Position numbers and translations under genes: made by a program. From assembly GCF_007971025.1 (NCBI RefSeq), contig NZ_CP042436.1:4030001-4094000 (forward strand): a DNA stretch of 64,000 nt, read 5' to 3'. This document shows, piece after piece, positions 29,272 to 37,951 of this stretch (position 1 is the stretch's first letter; every line of letters starts with the position of its first letter). The stretch comes from Mucilaginibacter ginsenosidivorans. GTDB taxonomy: Bacteria > Bacteroidota > Bacteroidia > Sphingobacteriales > Sphingobacteriaceae. Below the pieces are notes generated by a model, which was given only the letters and a program-made list of their open reading frames with translations, did no database searches and was not told the origin of the DNA.

Positions 29272-29858
29272 ATGATACCAACAACTCCGGTCCCCGCAAA
29301 GGATGGGACCGCCAACCCTGCGCCATTGGGCCTGTGCGCCTTCGGCATGACAACCGTATTGCTCAACCTTCATAATGCGGGCTTTTTTGAACTGAACTCC
29401 ATGATACTTGCTATGGGCATTTTCTATGGGGACTTGCCCAGGTTATTGCAGGAATTATCGAGGCGAAAAAGAACAATACATTTGGTCTTACTGCCTTTAC
29501 TTCCTATGGCTTTTTCTGGCTTTCGTTAGTCGGGCTGATATTAATGGGTAAATGGGGATGGATAGACGGCCCGAAGGATAATGCCATGGTTGCTTACCTT
29601 TCTATTTGGGGCCTGTTCACTTTCTGCCTGTTCTTTGGTACATTAAAGCTGAACAAAGCGCTCCAGTTTGTATTTGGTTCGTTAACTATTCTGTTTGTAC
29701 TTTTGGCCGTTGGCGATTCCACGGGCAATGCTTCTATTAAGCATTTGGCCGGCTATGAAGGTATTATTTGCGGCTTATCGGCAATTTATACTGGTATCGC
29801 TAACGTATTGAACGAGGTATACGGAAAGACCGTGTTACCGATAGGGCCGGTTAAATAG
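29272..29858 (+). CDS. Acetate/succinate uptake transporter (SatP/GPR1-FUN34-YaaH family), frameshifted in this sequence
   Basis: Six-helix inner-membrane acetate channel/transporter family. The N-terminal family signature NPAPLGL is at residues 15-21, followed by FGMTTVLLNLHNAGFF and LAMGIFYG. The frame then breaks at the GGGG run 29428-29431. Adding one G restores YGGLAQVIAGIIEAKKNN and continues through FFWLSLVGLILMGKWG to the stop at 29858, giving a typical 195 aa protein. As written, the first frame stops at 29529. A sequencing or assembly undercall is the simplest explanation. Confidence 0.86.
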
Positions 29859-30151
29859 CCTGGATCAGGGTTTTCAGAATTGAAAATGTAACGGGAAGCG
29901 TTTTTAACATTACATCTACCGGGAGGCACCTACGGAGCCGTTAATCAAATTTGTTTATGCTATAAACAGGTGACTCCTCCGGAGTTATATGATAAATCGG
30001 CCCGATAGTTCCAACGGAACTACCTGTTTATAGTAAAATAAAATATATAATGGCTCCTGCGGAGCCTCCTATTTTAAAGACGATTCGAGTTATTAACAGC
30101 ATAATGATAATTTTGCCAATTCTTGATTTCTGGAAATCCTGACTCCAACAA
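29859..30151. other. 293 nt intergenic repeat cluster
   Basis: No gene seen. It contains four or five copies of the stem plus ACCTGTTTGTAG-tail repeat in both orientations (29919-29938, 29959-29986, 30006-30036, 30052-30066). A CTGGAAATCCTGA word close to the next ATG is shared with the nonamer-type repeat at 15325. Confidence 0.6.
29959..30066. repeat. Stem plus ACCTGTTTATAG-tail repeats with altered stems
   Basis: The minus-strand copy at 29959-29986 has an ACTCC-GGA(G)GAGT-type stem and a CCTGTTTATAGC tail. The plus copy at 30006-30036 has stem GTTCC-AAC-GGAAC and tail TACCTGTTTATAG. A stem-only copy GGCTCC-TGC-GGAGCC is at 30052-30066. The stem bases differ from the 8.4-9.0 kb copies but pairing is kept. 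Confidence 0.75.
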
Positions 30152-30538
30152 ATGAAAGATTTCAAAAAATATTATACCATACCGGCGCCTCCCGACGAGG
30201 TGTACCTGGCATTAACTAACCCCATAACGATAGAACTATGGACCGGCGACGATGTTGAAATGAGCACCGAAGCCGGTTCTGAATTTTCCTTATGGGGTGG
30301 AAGCATCGTCGGCAAAAACCTGGAGTTTGAAGAGGGTAAAAAAATAGTGCAGCAATGGTACTTTGATGGTGAGCCTGAAGCTTCGATAGTAACCATCAAA
30401 CTTCACCCAGGCAAAAATAATTCTACATCAGCTGAAGTGCGGCACACCAACATACCCGATAACGTATATGACGAATTTGCCACCGGCTGGGACGAATACT
30501 ACTTTGGCGCCCTTGCGGATTTTTTTGCAGAAGATTAA
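30152..30538 (+). CDS. SRPBCC (AHSA1-like) domain protein
   Basis: 128 aa single START/Bet v1-like hydrophobic-pocket domain. YYTIPAPPDEVYLALTNPITIELWTGDDV at the N-terminus, SLWGGSIVGKNLEFEEGKKIVQQW in the middle and the C-terminal GWDEYYFGALADFF helix are typical of the AHSA1 (Aha1-C-like) group. The ligand is unknown. It converges with ompA, overlapping stops by 4 nt. Confidence 0.87.
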   Translation: MKDFKKYYTIPAPPDEVYLALTNPITIELWTGDDVEMSTEAGSEFSLWGGSIVGKNLEFEEGKKIVQQWYFDGEPEASIVTIKLHPGKNNSTSAEVRHTNIPDNVYDEFATGWDEYYFGALADFFAED

Positions 30539-31902
30539 TACAAGGTCAGGTCGACCCGCCTGTTCAACCGCCTGCCTGCCGCTGTTTTGTTGCTTGCGAT
30601 AGGATGTTCCCCCCCAAAACCATAGGTTTTGATCTGCGACTCGTTAACTCCCCTGCTAACCAAATAGGCCTTAACCGCTTCCGCCCGTTCGATAGATAGT
30701 TTGAGGTTAGCATCGGCATCCCCTCCATTATCCGTATAAGCTTCCACTTTCAGCGAAAGTCCCTTATCTGTTAACAGTTGTGCCACACGGTCGAGGTTAT
30801 ACAATGAATATGATTGTATGGTGGCTTTGGCCGGGTAAAATTCAAGATTAACGCTTGCCGTGGTAACTATCCTTTTATCCTGCTCGGTAATGTTAAACTT
30901 CACTTCGGGACTGACCACAGGCAGCGGACAGCCGGTGCCATCCACTTTAGTGCCCGCCGGTGTGCCAGGGCATTTATCGTTTACATCCGGAACGCCGTCC
31001 CCATCTTTATCTGTCGTTAAACCGGCAATATTCGCATTAGCGGCATCAAGGTCGTTTTGCAGTTTTAAATTTTTAGCATTTGCAGCGTCGAGGCTCAATT
31101 GCGCATCGGCAAGGGAATTTGACATAGCTTTAGTTTGCGCCGCATGTTCGATGATCAGCGCGTCGACGCGGCTTTGTGAAGTTAACTGGCGTTTTGAACG
31201 TTTACCCAGGGCAAATTCAAGACCGACATGCGTATAAGAAAACCTGTCGTTTGAAGGGCCGTATTTGTAGCCGTCTACATCATCTGCAAAAACATAATTT
31301 ACCTGGTAACCGAGGTCAAGATTAAGCCTGGGAGTAAGATTAAACTTAAGGCCCGCACCTACCGGAACAAAAAACTGGCTTTTGCTGCTTAGGGTTATAA
31401 ATTCTTTTGCGCGGTCGGGCAGTAACGATGCCGTGTAACCGACAACGCCTGCGCCAAGACTAAGATAGGGCTGCATAAACCCTTTATTTCCCTTGCCTTT
31501 TACATGTGCGACGATGAAGTTGCCGCTCAAACTTGCCGACCAGTTCAATTTTGTATTAACCGTTGAGTAGACTTGTGCGCCTCTTGCATTCTCTTCATAG
31601 GCGTGGTCCGCCTTCAGTTTGCCGCCCATGAAATCGGCCTGTAAGCTGAACGAATGCGAAAGCTGTTTCCTGATATACAATCCGTAACCTAATTGCGCAT
31701 CCGGGGATGTAAAGTCTTGTCTTGAATTATAGCCTATTATAGTATATGGGGTTGATATGCCGCCGGATACACCTATCGACCACGTGCGGTATTGATCGGT
31801 TTTTGCGGCAAATTTGCTGGTATCGGCTGTTACTGCGGATGCTTCGCCGTAGGCGAAAATGGCTAAGCTCAATAAAACGATCCGCGAAAATTTAGCAATC
31901 AT
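30535..31902 (-). CDS. OmpA-family outer-membrane protein with TSP3 repeats
   Basis: 455 aa. Signal peptide (residues 1-~23), then an N-terminal eight-strand-like beta-barrel (about 35-235; alternating YGLYIRKQLSHSFSLQADF strands). A helical linker (about 245-295) follows, then a thrombospondin type 3 calcium-binding segment (DKDGDGVPDVNDKCPGTPAG) and the OmpA_C peptidoglycan-binding domain (YPAKATIQSYSLYNLDRVAQLL, VEAYTDNGGDADANLKLSIERAEAVKAYL). It anchors the outer membrane to the cell wall. Confidence 0.92.
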   Translation of the reverse strand: MIAKFSRIVLLSLAIFAYGEASAVTADTSKFAAKTDQYRTWSIGVSGGISTPYTIIGYNSRQDFTSPDAQLGYGLYIRKQLSHSFSLQADFMGGKLKADHAYEENARGAQVYSTVNTKLNWSASLSGNFIVAHVKGKGNKGFMQPYLSLGAGVVGYTASLLPDRAKEFITLSSKSQFFVPVGAGLKFNLTPRLNLDLGYQVNYVFADDVDGYKYGPSNDRFSYTHVGLEFALGKRSKRQLTSQSRVDALIIEHAAQTKAMSNSLADAQLSLDAANAKNLKLQNDLDAANANIAGLTTDKDGDGVPDVNDKCPGTPAGTKVDGTGCPLPVVSPEVKFNITEQDKRIVTTASVNLEFYPAKATIQSYSLYNLDRVAQLLTDKGLSLKVEAYTDNGGDADANLKLSIERAEAVKAYLVSRGVNESQIKTYGFGGEHPIASNKTAAGRRLNRRVDLTLY

Positions 31903-31978
31903 AAATTGTGTTAAGGTAATATATCCGGAAAGTTAAGTATTATTTCCTTTAAAGAAAAGAAAAATAATTATTTGTTTA

Positions 31979-32818
31979 TCAAGCCATTACAGAGATCATC
32001 TCAAGTGCCCTTGTCGCAAGATGCTCATCACCGTGAATAGTTGCCTTTTCAAGAGCTGATCCTAGGGTAATACCTTTGGTAAAAAGCTTCCACGCAACGC
32101 CCGGGTCAAGAGCCACCGATGCGCTGATATCACTGTCTGATGGCGGCTCACTTAACGCCCAGTTTTGCTCCGTTCTCGCCAGGTACCAATCGCCCCCTGC
32201 ATCACCCTTCACGGTAATTTTCACAACTGTTCCGGTTGCAGCTGCAACATCACGGTAAGTATAAGGGAGACCCTGCATAAAGGTATCTATACACGGATAA
32301 AATAACTCCCGCGTCATTAAAGGCTCCGTCTTTCCAACTGCCTCGCGTATCTGCTGCTGGTGGTGCCATTTCTCGGTATAGTCGCGGGCAATGTGGAACC
32401 AGTTCATCGACAGGTCCTCACCGGCCCAGGCAACACTGTATATAGCAGGTTCGAAAGGGTTAAGCGAGCGGTAATACTCCAACGCGCGTGTATCGGCGTT
32501 TTCCATCATTTGTATCATTTGCTGCGGGCTAACCCGTTTCATTGCCTTAACCCAGCTGCCGTTAAGGTCGTTCAGGTAGCCTACCAGGTCCTGGTAGTTG
32601 TTGATCTCCCGGTCCGGTACCAGGTTATGGCCGTCTAACAGCGAGACTGCGCGCATACTGGTATCGAGCAGGTGTGCAGCAATATCTTTTACTGTCCACT
32701 GTTTGGCAAGCGTAGGTTTGTCCCAATCTCCGGGCGACAATGAACGCAGCAATTCAACCAGCAGGGAATTTATCTGCGGGTACAAATGCAGTGTTGGAAT
32801 GGGAATTTCCCGGCTCAT
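31979..32818 (-). CDS. Maleylpyruvate isomerase N-terminal (MDMPI/DinB-like) protein
   Basis: 279 aa. The N-terminal four-helix DinB-like fold contains PTLAKQWTVKDIAAHLLDTSMRAVSLLDGH and WFHIARDYTEKWHHQQQIREAVG, which supply three histidines for a metal site. A C-terminal ~80 residue domain resembles SCP2/MDMPI_C. Members include mycothiol-dependent isomerases; which thiol or substrate is used here is unknown. A ~210 nt stretch without a gene (32819-33033) lies upstream. Confidence 0.8.
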   Translation of the reverse strand: MSREIPIPTLHLYPQINSLLVELLRSLSPGDWDKPTLAKQWTVKDIAAHLLDTSMRAVSLLDGHNLVPDREINNYQDLVGYLNDLNGSWVKAMKRVSPQQMIQMMENADTRALEYYRSLNPFEPAIYSVAWAGEDLSMNWFHIARDYTEKWHHQQQIREAVGKTEPLMTRELFYPCIDTFMQGLPYTYRDVAAATGTVVKITVKGDAGGDWYLARTEQNWALSEPPSDSDISASVALDPGVAWKLFTKGITLGSALEKATIHGDEHLATRALEMISVMA

Positions 32819-33033
32819 TGTTGGCTATTGTTGCTTATCTATGTCAAAAATACGGCTGGAACCGTGATTTCGCAAGCGCCTGTAACCGCTGATAATCAAC
32901 TTTGGGGCATCGAAATTAAAATGGCATATTTCAACTCACCAAGGTTTCGGAGCCTGGCAAGCCTGCAAAAAATTGGTTATCAGCATATTGCTAACCCGGA
33001 AAGCACCGCCGCCTTAACACTTAGTGCATTGGG

Positions 33034-34215
33034 TTACTTAGTGCTTTTTTCGAGCGCCTGTTCAATATCGGCCAGTATATCTTCCGCTTTTTCCAGCCCG
33101 GTAGAGATACGTATCAAGCCCGGCGTAATACCTACGGATAAGCGTTCGGCATCGGTCAGCTTGGAGTGCGTTGTACTTGCCGGGTGCGATGCTATGCTGC
33201 GGGTATCGCCCAAATTGGCGGTTACTGACAGCATTTCGAGTGCATCCAAAAACTTGCGGCCGGCCTGCAAACCGCCTTTTATCTCCATACAAAATACGCC
33301 GCCGCCCAGTTTCATTTGCTTTTTGGCGATCTCGTATTGCGGATGAGTTGGCAGCAACGGATATTTAACCCAGGAGACATTCGGGTTGCTTTGCAATGTC
33401 CCGGCTATCTTAAGTGCATTTTCGGAATGGCGCTGCATGCGTACATCCAGCGTTTCCAAACTCTTGCTAAGCACCCACGCATTAAAAGGCGACATGGACG
33501 GGCCTGTATTACGGCAGAACAAATAAATATCTTTTATCAAATCAGCACGGCCAACGATTACACCGCCTAACACCCTTCCCTGCCCGTCTATCCATTTGGT
33601 TGCGGAGTGTACAACCAGGTCGGCGCCGAAATCAATGGGGCGCTGCAGTAATGGCGTGGCAAAGCAGTTGTCTACATTCAATATCAGGTTATGCTTTTTT
33701 GAGAATTGCCCTACCCATTCCAGGTCAATGATCTCCAACTGTGGATTGGTAGGTGTTTCCAAATACACCATTTTGGTGTTGGGCTGTACGGCTGCTTCCC
33801 ATGCTTCGTTTTCGCCCGCAGGCACCAAAGTAGCCGATATGCCATATTTGGGCAAATACTTGGTAACCATGGTAAAAGTACTTCCGAATACCGAGCTGCA
33901 GCATATCAGGTGGTCGCCCTGTTTCAGCAAAGCGAACATCGACGAGAATATCGCGCTCATCCCCGTAGATGTAGCAAAACCTGCGTCGGCTCCTTCGAGC
34001 GCACACATTTTGGCTATAAATTCATCGACATTGGGGTTACTGAAACGGCTGTAGATATTATCATCGGTCTCATCGGCAAAAGCCGCGCGCATAGCTTCCG
34101 CCTCATCAAAGGTAAAGCTGCTGGTGAGGTAAAGCGGCGTTGAGTGTTCTTGTTGTTGCGACCGGGGTGTTTGAATGCGGATAGCCTGCGTAACAGGATC
34201 TAACTTTTTAGACAT
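33034..34215 (-). CDS. metZ: Trans-sulfuration-family PLP enzyme, probable O-succinylhomoserine sulfhydrylase
   Basis: 393 aa Cys/Met metabolism PLP enzyme. QQEHSTPLYLTSSFTFD, YSRFSNPN (phosphate-binding Tyr/Arg), STGMSAIFSSMFAL, and the PLP lysine in HSATKWIDGQGRVLGG are visible. The ISTGLEKAEDILADIEQAL ending is typical of MetZ/MetY-type direct sulfhydrylation of activated homoserine to homocysteine. Cystathionine gamma-synthase or lyase cannot be fully excluded. It follows osmC by 31 nt on the same strand. Confidence 0.88.
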   Translation of the reverse strand: MSKKLDPVTQAIRIQTPRSQQQEHSTPLYLTSSFTFDEAEAMRAAFADETDDNIYSRFSNPNVDEFIAKMCALEGADAGFATSTGMSAIFSSMFALLKQGDHLICCSSVFGSTFTMVTKYLPKYGISATLVPAGENEAWEAAVQPNTKMVYLETPTNPQLEIIDLEWVGQFSKKHNLILNVDNCFATPLLQRPIDFGADLVVHSATKWIDGQGRVLGGVIVGRADLIKDIYLFCRNTGPSMSPFNAWVLSKSLETLDVRMQRHSENALKIAGTLQSNPNVSWVKYPLLPTHPQYEIAKKQMKLGGGVFCMEIKGGLQAGRKFLDALEMLSVTANLGDTRSIASHPASTTHSKLTDAERLSVGITPGLIRISTGLEKAEDILADIEQALEKSTK

Positions 34216-34246
34216 GGTTAATGTGAATGTAAGAGATGTAATTTAT

Positions 34247-34675
34247 TTATTCGGCAGGGTGAACAAATACCTGCGTTTTTATTTCGGTACCCGAACCCAT
34301 CAGCGTAGCGGCAACCGAGCAATATTTATTGACAGAAAGGTCGACCGCGCGGCTGGCCTTATCCGGATCGATATCGCCATACAAATGAAACTCGACATTG
34401 ATCGATTTCCATAAAGATGGCTCCTTGCCCGCTTCACGCTCGCCGCTGATGGTCATCTTATAGTCCACTATCTCCTGGCGCTGTTTTTTCAAAATACTGA
34501 TCACGTCGATCGCAGAGCATCCACCCAAACCCATCAACAGGGTTTGCATTGGGCGTACGCCAAAATTCTCACCGCCGCTTTCAGGGCTGCTGTCCATCTT
34601 AATGGAGTGCCCGTTCTGGTCGGTTGCAACAAAACCAAAATCACCGTTTACACGGGATAGCTGAATAGTAGGCAT
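34247..34675 (-). CDS. OsmC-family peroxiredoxin
   Basis: 142 aa from the ATG at 34675 (MPTIQLSRVNGDFGF); a longer start at 34747 exceeds family length. OsmC/YhfA type: GENFGVRPMQTLLMGLGGCSAIDVISIL holds the first redox cysteine, and SVNKYCSVAATL the second. It reduces organic hydroperoxides with Cys chemistry. It precedes metZ by 31 nt, so sulfur supply and peroxide defence may be co-expressed. Confidence 0.88.
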   Translation of the reverse strand: MPTIQLSRVNGDFGFVATDQNGHSIKMDSSPESGGENFGVRPMQTLLMGLGGCSAIDVISILKKQRQEIVDYKMTISGEREAGKEPSLWKSINVEFHLYGDIDPDKASRAVDLSVNKYCSVAATLMGSGTEIKTQVFVHPAE

Positions 34676-34786
34676 ATTATTATCTAAAAGCTTCAAATTT
34701 ACAACTTTTACACGTGAATACTGTGCCTGGTACATCGATTGGGACATAATCTGACTTTTTATAAATAAATCCTTTACTTTTAGCGA

Positions 34787-35260
34787 ATGAAGAAACTGGT
34801 ATTATTGGTTTATTTAGGCTTTTCGGCTTCTTTATGCTTTGGTCAGAAGCATTTGCTGTCGTATGATGATCTGAAATTCATGCTCATCAACAGCCTCCAA
34901 AAGACTGATACGTTTATGATGGCAAAAGGTTATACCATTTCCGTAAAAAACAACAAGAGCAATAACCGGACATATAGTTCTGTATCAGGCAGTTCGCATG
35001 TTGATATTAATGTGCGGCAGGACGGCAAAAGGTTACTGGTAGAAATTGAAACCAATTTGCTGTCGCAATACGACCTGATATACAATTCGATAGCGCAATA
35101 TGTAGATAAGCAGGGCAGCACTACCGATGTGCAAACCTATGTGGTGAAGGACCTCGGCAGCATTTATATTACGGTTACCGATACTAATCCCTACGACCCA
35201 TTAAAACGGGAATATGACATCCACGTTGTACCGGATAAACGGATAACAGCCTATAATTAG
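34787..35260 (+). CDS. Hypothetical secreted protein
   Basis: 157 aa with a signal peptide (MKKLVLLVYLGFSASLCFGQ, cut near residue 19). The mature part is polar and beta-rich (VDINVRQDGKRLLVEIETNLL, SIYITVTDTNPYDPLKREYD). No family recognised. It is divergent from osmC; 110 nt lie between the starts. Confidence 0.7.
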   Translation: MKKLVLLVYLGFSASLCFGQKHLLSYDDLKFMLINSLQKTDTFMMAKGYTISVKNNKSNNRTYSSVSGSSHVDINVRQDGKRLLVEIETNLLSQYDLIYNSIAQYVDKQGSTTDVQTYVVKDLGSIYITVTDTNPYDPLKREYDIHVVPDKRITAYN

Positions 35261-35286
35261 AGGTTAGCAGGAGCGACTGCAGTAAA

Positions 35287-35694
35287 CTATCTGTCTTTAA
35301 CCCGAATTACCAGCTTCAAACCCGACCATACCTCATCAACCGCACATACTTTAATATCCACCAGCCCTATTTGTAAAGCATAGTTCCGGATAATGTCTTC
35401 TGTGATATCAGTAGGTACTTTGGATGCCTTCTTAGGCCACGATACCCATATCATCCCGTTCGTTTTGATCTGTTTCTTTAGAGATGGCATCATACTTTCA
35501 TATTCTGCCCGGCTTTTGGTAAAGAAATGGGTAAGGTCGATATTGGCTGTATCCCTTTCGAAATACAAATTGGGCGGCAAGTCCGAAAAAAGATCAAGAT
35601 AATAGTCCGGCGCGTTGATCAGGCTGATATGAAACCCGTCCTTTATCCCTAATTTTTTAGCCAATGGCGTACCCGAATATCCCGCTGCCTGCAT
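35287..35694 (-). CDS. DUF3052-family protein
   Basis: 135 aa from the ATG at 35694, which shares a base with the upstream stop (TAATG). AGYSGTPLAKKLGIKDGF, the MIWVSWPKKASKVPTDITED block and the C-terminal LVDIKVCAVDEVWSGLKLVIR are the family's conserved parts. Function unknown; members often appear as small stand-alone proteins. A GTG/ATG further upstream (35715) would overlap the DinB gene more and is less likely. Confidence 0.85.
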   Translation of the reverse strand: MQAAGYSGTPLAKKLGIKDGFHISLINAPDYYLDLFSDLPPNLYFERDTANIDLTHFFTKSRAEYESMMPSLKKQIKTNGMIWVSWPKKASKVPTDITEDIIRNYALQIGLVDIKVCAVDEVWSGLKLVIRVKDR

Positions 35695-36146
35695 TATCGT
35701 ACGCCCCACTCCCATATGCCATACTGTACTTTTTGACTAACCGGGTGCCCCGATTGCTTCAGCGCCAGCATGATCTGTCCGCGGTGGTGCGATTCATGCG
35801 AGATCAAATAACCTAAAAAGGCTGTTGCATGCGGTTTAAAGCCTTTTATTTTGCCATCAACCGACCGGTCAAATAATTGTTCAATTGCAGCGGCGCTGCG
35901 GTTCATGGCGTCTGTTAAATTCTCCTTACTGATGTTTCCCTTCTCGATTTTTGGCAGGCCCTCCAGCAAAGATGCATCAGCTGCTTTCAACCACATCAGT
36001 CTTACATTATTAATGTGTGCGAATTGTTCACCCACGTTTCTCCCTTTCGAGGAAAGTGTATCCGTTAGGTGCGCCTCTTCAATGGCATCAAGCAGGTAAA
36101 TATTGATGCGGTTATGTATCTGCCAGGTTTCGGTCAGGGCGCTCAT
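35694..36146 (-). CDS. DinB-family metal-binding protein (second of two)
   Basis: 150 aa four-helix-bundle DinB-superfamily member (unrelated to DNA polymerase IV). Histidines in GEQFAHINNVRLMWL and LISHESHHRGQIML would form the metal site. Possible thiol-transferase or hydrolase; substrate unknown. It overlaps the upstream DinB gene by 4 nt (ATGA) and the downstream DUF3052 gene by one base, forming a tight three-gene unit. Confidence 0.82.
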   Translation of the reverse strand: MSALTETWQIHNRINIYLLDAIEEAHLTDTLSSKGRNVGEQFAHINNVRLMWLKAADASLLEGLPKIEKGNISKENLTDAMNRSAAAIEQLFDRSVDGKIKGFKPHATAFLGYLISHESHHRGQIMLALKQSGHPVSQKVQYGIWEWGVR

Positions 36147-36583
36147 AATCTGATCTGGTTGAGATGATGCTTTAAATGTTCCACATAGTCCTGCGCCAAA
36201 AATTCGACGGTATGCAACTGCACATCGGTTTTACTATTGTCACATTTTGCCTGCCAGCGGTCTGCAGGGTACAAGGTCAGCACCCTGGCTATTTGCAGGT
36301 TAAGCAATCGCCATAACTCAAGCAGACTTTCCACTCCCATTTCCTGGTAATGCTGCGCTGCAACCAATTTATCCTGCTCATAGGTCAGCTTGAAATTTTC
36401 TTCATAAGTACATCTCACAAACCGTTGCAGGTTTATCATGGCGCTATCGCATAAATGGCCGATAATTTCCTTATTCGACCACTTGCCCGGCGCAGGTTTC
36501 AGCTCCCAATCAACTGGCTTGCTATGAACCAATTGCAGAAATTGTTCGACGCATGGCGTAAGGTTATCCACAAAAGAAGGCAT
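36143..36583 (-). CDS. DinB-family metal-binding protein (first of two)
   Basis: 146 aa DinB_2-type four-helix bundle: PAPGKWSNKEIIGHLCDSAMINLQRF with the first His, and EFLAQDYVEHLKHHLNQI with the C-terminal His pair. It may act on a low-molecular-weight-thiol substrate by family analogy. First gene of the overlapping DinB-DinB-DUF3052 unit; divergent from the SpmA/B gene. Confidence 0.82.
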   Translation of the reverse strand: MPSFVDNLTPCVEQFLQLVHSKPVDWELKPAPGKWSNKEIIGHLCDSAMINLQRFVRCTYEENFKLTYEQDKLVAAQHYQEMGVESLLELWRLLNLQIARVLTLYPADRWQAKCDNSKTDVQLHTVEFLAQDYVEHLKHHLNQIRL

Positions 36584-36649
36584 GATATGGAAAAGTTTGA
36601 CTTAAAGATAGCGATGTTTTGTACTACCTTCAATGCCTGAACTGTAAGC

Positions 36650-37888
36650 ATGGCACTAAATTACATTTGGGTTGCATTTTTCGTTATTGCGTTTTTGATC
36701 GCCATGATCAAACTGATTTTTTTAGGCGATACCGAAGCTTTCAAAGCCATTGTCGACAGCCTTTTTAGCTCTTCGCAAACCGCAGTGATGGACATCGCGC
36801 TGCCACTTGCCGGCGCAATGACTTTTTGGCTTGGCATTATGAATATCGGCGAGAGAGCAGGCGCTATTAAATTCCTTTCCCGCATTGTAGGGCCATTTTT
36901 TCAACGGATATTCCCCGAAGTACCCAAGGATCATCCGGCGCTGGGAAACATCCTGATGAGCTTTTCGGCTAACTTATTGGGTCTGCTGAATGCCGCAACT
37001 CCGCTTGGACTTAAGGCAATGGGAAGCCTCCAGGAATTAAATAAAGAGAAGGAGGAAGCTTCCAATGCACAGATCATGTTCCTGGTTCTGTTAACCTCGG
37101 GCATGCAATTACTTCCCGTTACTATTATTGCACAGCGCGCCATTCTTCACGCAAAAGATCCAACCGATATTTTCATCCCGTGTATAATCGCAACTTACGC
37201 GTCGGCGGTAGTAGGTATGATCGCAGTAGCCATCAAACAAAGGATCAGGCTTTTTGATAAGGTGATCATCGCCTGGTTGGGCGGAATTACCTTAATGATC
37301 ACCGTATTGGTTTGGATGATGACGCAATACATGACCAAAGACCAGATAAGTACCTTCTCGAAAGTATCCAGTAATCTCCTGATATTCTTTATAGCGGTAA
37401 TTTTTATCGCAGGTGGGTTCATTAAACGAATAAATGTATTTGAATCATTTATAGACGGCGCAAAAGCCGGTTTTGAAACAAGCGTCAAGATCATTCCTTA
37501 TTTGGTTGCAATGCTTGTAGGCATAGCCGTATTTAAAAGCTGCGGAGCGTTGGGTTATCTAAATGACGGGCTGAGGTGGGCCGTCCATTCTGCCGGACTT
37601 GACACACGGTTTGTAGACGCCATGCCTGTTGCCTATCTGAAACCACTTAGCGGTTCCGGTTCGCGCGCAATGATGATCAGTACCATGCAGACCTATGGTA
37701 CAGATAGTTTTGCGGGTCGTTTAGGTTGTATTTTTAACGGCTCCGCCGACACCACCTTTTACATTGTCGCCTTATATTTTGGTTCGGTTGGTATCAAGAG
37801 ATCGCGGTACGCCATACCGTTCGGCCTCATAGCCGACCTGGCCGGTATTATCGCGGCGATATTTGTCGGGTATTTATTCTTTGGTTAA
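36650..37888 (+). CDS. Fused SpmA/SpmB nucleoside-recognition (Gate) membrane protein
   Basis: 412 aa with ~10 membrane segments. The N-terminal half matches SpmA (MALNYIWVAFFVIAFLIAMI, LPLAGAMTFWLGIMNIGERAG, NATPLGLKAMGSLQELNK). The C-terminal half matches SpmB (ESFIDGAKAGFETSVKIIPYLVAMLVGIAVF, PLSGSGSRAMMI, GSADTTFYIVALYFG). In Bacillus these are two spore-maturation proteins; here they are one chain. The organism is not expected to sporulate, so a transport role is inferred. Confidence 0.88.
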   Translation: MALNYIWVAFFVIAFLIAMIKLIFLGDTEAFKAIVDSLFSSSQTAVMDIALPLAGAMTFWLGIMNIGERAGAIKFLSRIVGPFFQRIFPEVPKDHPALGNILMSFSANLLGLLNAATPLGLKAMGSLQELNKEKEEASNAQIMFLVLLTSGMQLLPVTIIAQRAILHAKDPTDIFIPCIIATYASAVVGMIAVAIKQRIRLFDKVIIAWLGGITLMITVLVWMMTQYMTKDQISTFSKVSSNLLIFFIAVIFIAGGFIKRINVFESFIDGAKAGFETSVKIIPYLVAMLVGIAVFKSCGALGYLNDGLRWAVHSAGLDTRFVDAMPVAYLKPLSGSGSRAMMISTMQTYGTDSFAGRLGCIFNGSADTTFYIVALYFGSVGIKRSRYAIPFGLIADLAGIIAAIFVGYLFFG

Positions 37889-37951
37889 TAAAATTTCAAA
37901 TCCATTTTTAAACGGACGAATAAAGCACTGAAAATCAACTATATTAATATC

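Noticed and set aside
29544..29858. Separate 104-residue membrane protein
   Set aside because: It continues the acetate transporter in the shifted frame; the family length is reached only by joining both parts.
32819..33033. Riboswitch upstream or downstream of metZ
   Set aside because: metZ follows osmC by 31 nt and the neighbouring gaps show no SAM-riboswitch-like conserved core or strong hairpins.
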